DNA of 5,499 nt, taken from assembly GCA_964474375.1 (NCBI GenBank), contig CAYYSG010000028.1, positions 1 to 5,499 of the forward strand, read 5' to 3'. Below are positions 1-4,662 of the stretch, piece after piece; within the stretch, counting starts at the first letter, position 1, and every line of letters starts with the position of its first letter. The notes beneath the pieces were generated by a model that searched no databases, was not told the origin of the DNA, and was given only the letters and a program-made list of their open reading frames with translations. A program made the translations under genes and the position numbers. The stretch comes from 2-01-FULL-33-17 sp964474375. Lineage in GTDB: Bacteria > Patescibacteriota > Minisyncoccia > Phycocordibacterales > UBA9973.

Positions 1-359
1 GGGGGAGGAAGGTGGGGATGACGCCAAATCAGCATGTCCCTCTGATGCCCTGGGCTGCACACGTGATACAATGGTCGGTACAGAAGGACGCAATACCGTA
101 AGGTGGAGCAAATCCCAAAAACCGACCCCAGTACGGATAGAGGTCTGCAACGACCTCTTGAAGCCGGAATTGCTAGTAATCGTGGGTCAGCCATACCACG
201 GTGAATACGTTCTCGAGTCTTGTACTCACCGCCCGTCAACTCAAGGAAGTTGGAGGTACCCGATATCTTGCTTCATGCAGGACTACGGTAAATTCAATGA
301 CAGGGAGTAAGTCGTAACAAGGCACGGGTAGCGGAAGCTGCTCGTGGAACATATCCAAT
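1..359 (+). rRNA. rrs: 16S ribosomal RNA, 3' part (5' end outside window)
   Basis: This is the 3' portion of small-subunit rRNA, from about E. coli position 1170 to the 3' end. Visible landmarks are the GGAAGGTGGGGATGACG block (from base 7), CACACGTG..ACAATGG (59-73), GCTAGTAATCGTGG (171-184), the decoding-site strand TTGTACTCACCGCCCGTCA (220-238) and AAGTCGTAACAAGG (309-322). Helix 45 closes with a conserved GGAA tetraloop (333-336), the site dimethylated by RsmA/KsgA in other bacteria. Differences from E. coli are U at 1396 (base 226), an A1409-U1491 pair in place of C-G (bases 239 and 308), and a changed 3' tail. The 3' end is placed by alignment with the 14-base E. coli tail and is approximate. 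The variants point to a CPR/Patescibacteria lineage. Confidence 0.97.
346..359 (+). other. 16S 3' tail with altered anti-Shine-Dalgarno
   Basis: Immediately after helix 45 (324-345) the E. coli tail reads GGATCACCTCCTTA; here the equivalent 14 bases read GGAACATATCCAAT. The GGA, CA and UCC positions line up without gaps, but the CCUCC core (E. coli 1535-1539) has become UAUCC at 352-356, so it cannot pair with GGAGG. The mature end has not been measured, so the last few bases are uncertain. No protein gene in this window carries a GGAGG-type site, which agrees with the change being real rather than a sequencing error. Confidence 0.75.
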
Positions 360-560
360 CGGAACCGATAGAGCCCGAAAGGCCTATCACTGTCGATTAT
401 CTCTTCGGAGATAGGGAGTTAGTGGATGTCCCTAAACACCACTCGGATGCCGGATAACGTATCCCGGTACAGTGCTTGAAGCGCTCAATTGACGCTTTAA
501 GGATTGTGAATAGGCGGAACACAAGAGCGTTTGTTTTCTCCACCCTTTATTTTGGTACGA
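360..560 (+). other. Structured 16S 3' trailer
   Basis: There is no coding gene here. A run of hairpins can be drawn by eye: 367-388 (GATAG, bulged A, GCC, loop CGAAA, GGC, CTATC); 398-413 (TATCTC, UUCG tetraloop, GAGATA); 421-443 (AGTGG, bulged A, TGT, six-base loop, ACA, CCACT); a GGATA/TATCC stem near 453-466; and AAGCG/CGCTT around 479-505 enclosing the palindrome TCAATTGA. The first and third hairpins share the plan of five base pairs, a bulged A and three base pairs. The stretch lies between the 16S end and the terminator, so it is most simply the precursor trailer removed during maturation. Confidence 0.6.
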
Positions 561-594
561 AGCAACAGGCCCTTCACGGGGCTTTTTGCTTTTT
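561..594 (+). terminator. Intrinsic terminator after 16S rRNA
   Basis: The inner stem AGGCCC/GGGCTT (567-572 with 579-584, loop TTCACG) is extended by AGCAA/TTGCT (561-565 with 586-590) across one mismatch, and TTTT follows (591-594). This is a strong Rho-independent terminator shape. It implies that the 16S transcript ends here, before the tRNA and without a 23S gene. Confidence 0.85.
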
Positions 595-614
595 CATACT
601 GCACTGTATATAGT
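586..614 (+). promoter_or_regulatory. Predicted promoter of the structured RNA
   Basis: A -35-like TTGCTT (586-591) lies 17 bases before a -10-like TATAGT (609-614). Transcription would start about 621-622, exactly where the long outer stem of the following RNA begins. The -35 box overlaps the T-tract of the 16S terminator. The -35 match is only partial; the -10 and the position are the stronger evidence. Confidence 0.5.
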
Positions 615-620
615 ATCTCT

Positions 621-766
621 CGGAAGGGTTCCGAGGCGACCGCGTCACATAGTTAGCAGGTCGTCTAGGCCGTCAACCTGATTTGCTACTTGGCTTGTGA
701 CGCAAAAGTCGCGTTGCTCCCTCGGAATTCTTCCACTTCTGTCCCGGCTACTGGTCGGGATTTTCT
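621..766 (+). ncRNA. Unassigned structured small RNA, about 145 nt
   Basis: The sequence folds into a long rod. An outer 15-bp stem (622-636 with 720-734, two G-U pairs) is followed by CGAC/GTCG (637-640 with 708-711), then an 8-bp stem GCGTCACA/TGTGACGC (642-649 with 696-703), then TAGCA/TGCTA (654-658 with 684-688) and GGT/ACC (659-661 with 676-678) around a 14-base loop. Unpaired parts include an 8-base bulge on the 3' side (712-719) and AAAA (704-707). It has a predicted promoter directly upstream and an intrinsic terminator downstream. The SRP RNA motif (GGAAGGAAGCAG) and tmRNA features are absent. The interrupted rod and length recall 6S RNA, which mimics an open promoter for RNA polymerase, but the resemblance is of shape only. 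The alternative local hairpin CTCGGAA/TTCCGAG at 619-635 could compete with the outer stem. Confidence 0.6.
741..766 (+). terminator. Intrinsic terminator of the structured RNA
   Basis: The stem TCCCG/CGGGA (742-746 with 756-760), extended by a G-T pair (747/755), has a seven-base loop and is followed by TTTTCT (761-766). It lies seven bases after the outer stem of the RNA. The stem is short, so the terminator is moderately strong. Confidence 0.65.
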
Positions 767-999
767 ATGCCACAACTTGCTGCAGAGCAAGTCGTTGCGT
801 ACATCTGCGCCAGATCCGCATTTTGTTGCGGTGTCGGCGATATTTGTCCTCAACGGTGGAGACCCGGACTTGCCGGTTTCGCTTCGATTCCCGTGGACGG
901 GCGTGTCGTAGCATCGGTTGCCCTTAGTATAGCAACGAGGCCTGTGAGGAAATCGTGAGACTGGAAGAGAATGGGGATTTCTGCTAGTATCCCTCTATT
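767..999 (+). other. Hairpin-rich region, no supported gene
   Basis: I see no credible protein gene on either strand; the short open frames have no plausible start context or recognisable protein features. Several compact inverted repeats follow each other: ACTTGCT/AGCAAGT (775-792, loop GCAG), ATCTG/CAGAT (803-815), CCGCA/TGCGG (816-831), CCGG/CCGG (864-876), CCCG/CGGG (890-901) and GTTGC/GCAAC (917-936). The density suggests RNA structure, but I found no clear promoter and terminator pair that would define a transcript. The last 20 bases contain the tRNA promoter. Confidence 0.4.
982..990 (+). promoter_or_regulatory. Extended -10 promoter of tRNA-Ile
   Basis: TGC followed by TAGTAT (985-990) forms an extended -10 element ending nine bases before the first base of the tRNA. 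No good -35 box is visible 16-18 bases upstream, which fits an extended -10 promoter. The 5' leader would be only a few bases long. Confidence 0.55.
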
Positions 1000-1075
1000 G
1001 CGCGCATAGCTCAGTTGGTAGAGCATTCGACTGATACTCGAAAGGTCCTAGGTTCGACCCCTAGTGCGCGCACCA
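1000..1075 (+). tRNA. tRNA-Ile (anticodon GAU)
   Basis: A complete 76-nt cloverleaf. The acceptor is GCGCGCA/TGCGCGC (1000-1006 with 1065-1071), the D stem GCTC/GAGC with loop AGTTGGTA (1009-1024), the anticodon stem TTCGA/TCGAA with loop CTGATAC (1026-1042, anticodon GAT at 1033-1035), and the T stem CTAGG/CCTAG with loop TTCGACC (1048-1064). The discriminator is A (1072) and the CCA end is encoded (1073-1075). tRNA-Ile(GAU) commonly lies between 16S and 23S genes; here it is downstream of 16S but separated by two terminators, and no 23S follows, so it may be a relic of a broken rRNA operon. Confidence 0.98.
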
Positions 1076-1092
1076 AACTTATAGACAACTGC

Positions 1093-1122
1093 CTGAGATA
1101 GCGTCCGAAAGGGCGCTATACT
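1093..1122 (+). promoter_or_regulatory. Predicted leaderless promoter of the PrcB-like gene
   Basis: A -10 box TATACT (1117-1122) lies seven bases before the ATG at 1130, so transcription should start at or next to the A of the start codon. A partial -35, CTGAGA (1093-1098), lies 18 bases upstream. No ribosome binding site fits in the leader, which is consistent with translation from a leaderless mRNA. Confidence 0.55.
1098..1119 (+). other. Stem-loop between tRNA-Ile and the next gene
   Basis: A 9-bp stem, ATAGCGTCC with GGGCGCTAT (one G-T pair), is capped by a GAAA tetraloop (1107-1110). No T-tract follows, so it is not a standard terminator. Its 3' arm overlaps the -10 box of the next gene (1117-1122). 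It may stabilise or help process the 3' end of the tRNA precursor. Confidence 0.5.
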
Positions 1123-1129
1123 CATATTC

Positions 1130-1615
1130 ATGAAAGACGCGCTTATTATCGGTGCTATTTGTATCGTTGCGATCGTGATTGGCGGCTGGCTCTTCTTGAT
1201 AGAGCCTAAGGGAGATGAGGCGCGCTCAGCAGATATCTTCGTGCTCGCACAGGGCCAGCAGGCGTATGAAGTTGATGAACGTAAGAACTATCGCATCCGC
1301 TCTTTGGATGAATTGCAGGAGCTGTGGTCTATGACCTATCCGGCAGATGGCCCTGCTATTCCCGCAGTCGACTTTGCGCAGTATGAAGTGCTTGCGGTCT
1401 TTGACGGCACACACACGTCAGGCGGCTACGATGTCATGGTCACAGGCGTAGAAGATTCTGCGCTCTCGCGCACTGTGCGCATTACCCGCACAAGCCCAGG
1501 AGAGTCATGCATGACGCCCTCTGTAATTACGAGTCCGTTCGTGCTTGTGCGTATTCCTGCCAGTGATCTAACAATCGTGCGCGAAGAGGAGTCCGTTGTT
1601 GCCGAATGTAACTAG
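1130..1615 (+). CDS. Membrane-anchored PrcB-like domain protein
   Basis: The 161-residue protein has one N-terminal membrane segment (about residues 4-24), probably an uncleaved anchor with the rest outside the cell. The remainder resembles the PrcB C-terminal domain family: YRIRSLDELQELW (54-66), then VDFAQYEVLAVFDGTHTSGG (80-99) and SPGESCMTPSVITSPFVLVR (122-141), matching the family pattern of a G-x-x-x-T/S-G-G-Y turn followed by a proline-rich strand near the end. PrcB was named as a partner of a spirochaete surface protease; most relatives have no known function, and no protease gene lies nearby. Cysteines C127 and C160 could form a disulfide. The start is fixed by the -10 box just upstream. 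The stop overlaps the convergent gene by four bases. The domain assignment is from memory of the pattern and is moderately sure. Confidence 0.75.
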   Translation: MKDALIIGAICIVAIVIGGWLFLIEPKGDEARSADIFVLAQGQQAYEVDERKNYRIRSLDELQELWSMTYPADGPAIPAVDFAQYEVLAVFDGTHTSGGYDVMVTGVEDSALSRTVRITRTSPGESCMTPSVITSPFVLVRIPASDLTIVREEESVVAECN

Positions 1616-2334
1616 TCGGTGCGTTTGAAGATCAGTCCCGCATCGTGTTTGATGTGCGCGCGTAGTTCGGCGGCACCAGTGCGCCAGGTCTCGCCGTCCC
1701 AGTACTCGAGCGGAGCGATGTTGGTTTTGTAGCGACCCTTTTCGCCGTAGGAGGTGCCAAGATACACATACGCTTTCCCTTCAGCATGTGCTCTGCGAAT
1801 GGAGTCGAGCATGAGCCACATGCCAAAGCATTTATCCTCTTTGCTCATCTCATACACGGGATACCAGTAATGCAGAAACGATTCGTTTGCGATTTCAAGC
1901 GCATAGGCAACCGGCGTGTCTGCTTCAAGGTAGCGGACTGCGCGCAGGGGAAGTACGGTATCCAAAATACCGTTCAGACGCTTCTCGTCCATGATTCCAA
2001 TGCCGTGGCGCTCATCAAAGTAGGAGAGGAAGAGCGTGCGGAAATGTCCGTCGGTCTTCAACTGTTCGCGGGTGAGGTAGTCATACGTAAGAGTGCCGTC
2101 GAACTTGCGCAGCACTCTGCGGTTCTCGCTATCGGGAGTAAAGCGCGCAACTGGCACACGTACGCTGCGAGCTAAATAAAAGAGGTTAGTGCGTTCTGGC
2201 TGGTTAGAACGGGGAAGAAAGCCGTGCTCGTAGGGAAGGTGCGGGTCGTCTCCGCTCTCAAGCTCCGCGTGCACTTGATACCCGAAGGCGTACGTGGAAT
2301 AGTCGTGCGCGAACTCAGTGTGATACGTACGCAT
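1612..2334 (-). CDS. Ate1/Bpt-like aminoacyl-tRNA-protein transferase family protein
   Basis: The 240-residue protein resembles bacterial aminoacyl-tRNA-protein transferases (Bpt, arginyltransferase Ate1), GNAT-fold enzymes that move an amino acid from tRNA to the N-terminus of a target protein. Matching blocks are LPYEHGFLPRS (33-43; family GFRRSG), VRVPVARFTPDSENRRVLRK (58-77), FLSYFDERHG (102-111; family LYxxYxxxRH), PVAYALEIAN (141-150) and YVYLGTSYGEKGRYKTNIAP (189-208; family YLYLGYWI..YK..f.P), then LEYWDGETW. The length is typical of Bpt. The cysteine cluster normally found before the RVPV block is absent; the only cysteine is C169. Its ATG follows the stop of the Mur ligase gene by one base (TAA-C-ATG), so translation is probably coupled. 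A FemX-type role in peptidoglycan is a possible alternative given the neighbour, but the motifs favour the Ate1 family. The substrate is unknown. Confidence 0.8.
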   Translation of the reverse strand: MRTYHTEFAHDYSTYAFGYQVHAELESGDDPHLPYEHGFLPRSNQPERTNLFYLARSVRVPVARFTPDSENRRVLRKFDGTLTYDYLTREQLKTDGHFRTLFLSYFDERHGIGIMDEKRLNGILDTVLPLRAVRYLEADTPVAYALEIANESFLHYWYPVYEMSKEDKCFGMWLMLDSIRRAHAEGKAYVYLGTSYGEKGRYKTNIAPLEYWDGETWRTGAAELRAHIKHDAGLIFKRTD

Positions 2335-2335
2335 G

Positions 2336-3721
2336 TTAGTGCTGAGAAAGAGCTTGGATCATCTGCGGCAAAGACCCTTCGAAGTCTCCCGACGAGAGAA
2401 TAAGTACGACTTCGTCGCTCGTAAGGGAATCTGCGACAGAGCCAGGATTCGTGTGGTCGTAGGGAAGCGCTTGGATGCCGGCGGCGCTCACGCGCTCCAT
2501 GATCTCTTCGTGCGTGAGCTGATCGTGCGTGCTGCTTCCTTGGGTTTCCGGGGGCGCCACAAACACCACATGAGCGCCGCCGAACACGTCGTCGTACCAG
2601 GAAAGGTTTGCACGGTTGCGCCAGCCGAAGGTGTGCGGCTCAAACACGATCACGAGCTTATGGTCGGGGAAGTGCAGGCGCATCGCTTCGATTGCAGAGC
2701 GCGCTTTCTCATATGAGGAGCCGAACCCTTCGTATGTAGGAACTGCGCTTGCGGGTGTAACGCGGTCTAAGCGCCGGCGTACGCCTTCGAATGAGGAGAT
2801 GGCAGCCTGTAGCTGTTCGGGCGTGACGAGTGAGCGCTCGAGTACGTACGCGCTTGCGGCAACAATGTCTTCGACATTGTGGCGTCCGAGAAGTCCGGTC
2901 TCCAGGTTGGTGATCGGGCCGCCGTTTTTCATGAGCTTGAACGTGGTGCGCTCGCCATAGACGACGTTGGCCGCGTGATAGGTTCCATCGGTAACGCCAT
3001 AGGTAACCACCTGCTTGCCGGACTCGGTTGCAAGCATGAGTGCGCCCTGTTCTTCTGCGCATACAACGACAAGGCCGTCTGCAGGGACTGTTGCAAGCAG
3101 ATCGCGAAACGGTTTCTCATAGTCCGCGAATGTTGGATACACGTTTACGTGATCGTGTACGACGGAGGTAAGCACCACGTCAGTTGCGTGCAGATGCATG
3201 AATTTGGCGCGCGCATCATCATGCGCTGACGGGTATTCATCTCCCTCAGCAACAAAGTAGCCAGTGCCAAGCGTTGCGGGGGCAGGAAGAGAGAGCGGCT
3301 CGGCGCCGACGAAATAGCCGGCACCCGTGCCTGCATGGTGCAGGATGTGCGCGAGGATTGCGGTCGTGGTGGATTTGCCATAGGAGCCTGCAATGACTGC
3401 GACGGGGCGGTCCTTCGTCAGTTCGCCAATGACCTCGGGAAATGAACGAACCGGCTTGCCAAGTGCGAGCGCAGCCTGCACTTCTTCGTTTTCCGAGGGA
3501 GCAAGCTTGGCGTTTCTCCCGATCACAAACAGGTCCGTATTCTCTGGAATGTTTGCGGGAGTGTATCCGATCTTCGGAGTGATATCTGCGTTTGCGAGTG
3601 TCTTGCCTGGCGGGCCATAGCAGCCTGCGTCAGAGCCTGAAACCTCCCAACCGGCTTCTTTGAGGAGTACAGCCGTAGCGCTCATGCCCACCCCGCAGAT
3701 ACCGACCACGTGCGCCTTCAT
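2336..3721 (-). CDS. mpl: Mur ligase, Mpl/MurC-like
   Basis: The protein has the three-domain plan of an ATP-dependent Mur ligase, which joins UDP-MurNAc to an amino acid (MurC) or a recycled peptide (Mpl) in the cytoplasm. Numbered from the ATG at 3721 (461 residues): nucleotide-binding turn GICGVGMS (7-14), P-loop GSYGKSTT (112-119), EGDEYPSAHDDARAKF (159-174, the block that favours Mpl over MurC), HDH (189-191), GRHNVED (279-285), FEGVRRRLD (311-319) and FEPHTFGWRN (360-369). Oddities are SY for the usual TH in the P-loop, and EGFGSSYEKA (331-340) where most relatives have a DDYAHHPTE-like motif. I chose the ATG at 3721 over 3730 because a good extended -10 lies seven bases before it and would overlap the upstream ATG. 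As this may be the cell's MurC substitute, the symbol is tentative. Confidence 0.88.
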   Translation of the reverse strand: MKAHVVGICGVGMSATAVLLKEAGWEVSGSDAGCYGPPGKTLANADITPKIGYTPANIPENTDLFVIGRNAKLAPSENEEVQAALALGKPVRSFPEVIGELTKDRPVAVIAGSYGKSTTTAILAHILHHAGTGAGYFVGAEPLSLPAPATLGTGYFVAEGDEYPSAHDDARAKFMHLHATDVVLTSVVHDHVNVYPTFADYEKPFRDLLATVPADGLVVVCAEEQGALMLATESGKQVVTYGVTDGTYHAANVVYGERTTFKLMKNGGPITNLETGLLGRHNVEDIVAASAYVLERSLVTPEQLQAAISSFEGVRRRLDRVTPASAVPTYEGFGSSYEKARSAIEAMRLHFPDHKLVIVFEPHTFGWRNRANLSWYDDVFGGAHVVFVAPPETQGSSTHDQLTHEEIMERVSAAGIQALPYDHTNPGSVADSLTSDEVVLILSSGDFEGSLPQMIQALSQH

Positions 3722-3728
3722 AATCTGC

Positions 3729-3737
3729 ATGATAGCA
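3729..3737 (-). promoter_or_regulatory. Predicted extended -10 promoter of the Mur ligase gene
   Basis: Read on the minus strand, TGC-TATCAT forms an extended -10. Seven bases (GCAGATT) separate it from the ATG at 3721, the same spacing as for the PrcB-like gene. The mRNA would be leaderless. No -35 match is visible, and no ribosome binding site precedes either candidate ATG. Confidence 0.55.
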
Positions 3738-3753
3738 GGAGAGGCGCCCTGCG

Positions 3754-3762
3754 TGCTAACCT
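3754..3762 (+). promoter_or_regulatory. Predicted extended -10 promoter of rsmI
   Basis: TGC-TAACCT lies ten bases before the ATG at 3773, giving at most a leader of a few bases. It sits in the 51-base gap between the divergent Mur ligase and rsmI starts. TAACCT is a weaker hexamer than the others in the window, and no -35 is evident. Confidence 0.4.
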
Positions 3763-3772
3763 AGGCTTCAAC

Positions 3773-4459
3773 ATGTACGGAACCCTCTCAATCGTCGCTA
3801 CCCCGATTGGCAACCTCGGAGACGTGACCCTGCGCGCGCTCGAGACCCTCAAGCAGGCAGACGCTATTGCCTGCGAGGACACCCGCGTTTCTTCCAAGCT
3901 TCTTGCCAAGTACGGCATTGAGAAGCCACTCCTTATATTTCATGCGCAAAGTGGACGCTTGTCCGCAGACCGTATTTTGGGACTTCTTGCAGACGGAAAA
4001 CGCGTCGCTCTGGTAACAGATGCCGGGACGCCAGGCATTTCTGACCCTGGAAGCGAGTTGGTGCGCCTTGCCAAAGACAAACTTGGAGACGGTGTGAAGG
4101 TCGAGTCAGTACCAGGGGCCAGTGCCTTAACTGCCGCGCTTTCGATTGCCGGCGTGCCGACTAATGAATTCGTGTTCTTGGGTTTTCTACCGCACAAGAA
4201 AGGGCGTCAGACCTTGTTCAAGGAGATTGCAGCGCAGGAGCGGACCGTCGTGTTCTACGAATCCCCGCACCGCATCGAGAAGGCGCTCGCATCGCTTGCT
4301 GAGGTGCTGCCTGAAGAGCGTAAGGTAGTGGTGGCCCGCGAGCTTACGAAGCTGCATGAATCAGTGGTGGAGGGAAGCGCCGAGGAAGTACAGGCATATT
4401 TTGCAGAACATCAAAGCGAAGTGCGGGGTGAGTTTGTGGTCATCGTGGCTGCTTGGTAG
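3773..4459 (+). CDS. rsmI: 16S rRNA (cytidine-1402-2'-O)-methyltransferase RsmI
   Basis: This SAM-dependent enzyme of the tetrapyrrole-methylase fold adds the 2'-O-methyl group to C1402 of 16S rRNA, in the decoding centre. In the 228-residue product: VATPIGNLGD (8-17), CEDTR (34-38), LVTDAGTPGISDPG (80-93), ESVPGASA (111-118), GFLP (137-140), FYESPHR (161-167), RELTKLHE (189-196) and a closing GEFVVIV (219-225). All the usual RsmI blocks are present and intact. The product is roughly 55 residues shorter than E. coli RsmI (286) because it lacks the C-terminal extension, ending just after the catalytic fold. An in-frame ATG at 3710 would overlap the divergent gene and add residues with no family match, so I use 3773, where the family's N-terminus begins. 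The next gene starts 11 bases after the stop. Confidence 0.96.
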   Translation: MYGTLSIVATPIGNLGDVTLRALETLKQADAIACEDTRVSSKLLAKYGIEKPLLIFHAQSGRLSADRILGLLADGKRVALVTDAGTPGISDPGSELVRLAKDKLGDGVKVESVPGASALTAALSIAGVPTNEFVFLGFLPHKKGRQTLFKEIAAQERTVVFYESPHRIEKALASLAEVLPEERKVVVARELTKLHESVVEGSAEEVQAYFAEHQSEVRGEFVVIVAAW

Positions 4460-4462
4460 ACT
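4434..4462 (+). promoter_or_regulatory. Possible internal promoter before the small membrane protein
   Basis: TTGTGG (4434-4439), a 17-base spacer and TGG-TAGACT (4454-4462) form a -35 plus extended -10 pattern. The -10 box lies eight bases before the ATG at 4471 and includes the rsmI stop codon. It could give a near-leaderless mRNA independent of rsmI, though overlap with coding sequence makes a chance match plausible. Confidence 0.35.
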
Positions 4463-4470
4463 GACAGGGT

Positions 4471-4662
4471 ATGTCCAAGCGCACCACGCTCATTCTCCTC
4501 GGCCTGCTCATCGTCATTGTGCCGTTTATCGGCCTCCCATACTCCTATTTAATGTGGGTACTCCCGATCTTGGGTCTGTTGGTCGCCTACCTTGGCTACT
4601 CTCGCCGTCCGGTACGAAACGTAGAAGAAGAACCTGTTTTGCATGACGCGCCGCTCGCATAA
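4471..4662 (+). CDS. Small two-helix membrane protein, unknown function
   Basis: The 63-residue protein has two predicted membrane helices (about residues 6-22 and 26-43) joined by a tight turn, GLPYSY. After them come a basic patch, SRRPVR (44-49), and a short acidic tail. The basic residues MSKR and SRRPVR at the two ends suggest that both termini are in the cytoplasm. I recognise no family. It starts 11 bases after the rsmI stop and its end overlaps the next gene by 20 bases, so it probably belongs to the same transcript. The bases just before the ATG (GACAGGGT) contain no convincing Shine-Dalgarno site. The overlap with the following gene and the clear helices support a real gene. Confidence 0.65.
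   Translation: MSKRTTLILLGLLIVIVPFIGLPYSYLMWVLPILGLLVAYLGYSRRPVRNVEEEPVLHDAPLA

Noticed and set aside
71..310. 79-residue reading frame
   Set aside because: It lies entirely inside 16S rRNA.
622..766. SRP (4.5S) RNA
   Set aside because: The segment is rod-shaped, but the conserved GGAAGGAAGCAG apical motif is absent.
855..876. Minus-strand AAGTCCGGG resembling the conserved P4 region of RNase P RNA
   Set aside because: The matching 3' P4 strand (CCGGCTTAT-like) and the other conserved blocks are not found at a suitable distance on that strand.
881..901. TTCGATT, like a tRNA T-loop
   Set aside because: The flanking bases do not form a T stem and no cloverleaf can be drawn.
690..958. Three overlapping short plus-strand reading frames
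   Set aside because: They overlap the structured RNA and hairpin region, have no promoter or start context, and their products show no protein-like pattern.
1786..3229. Plus-strand reading frames of 114-129 residues
   Set aside because: They are antisense to the transferase and Mur ligase genes, whose products show clear family motifs.
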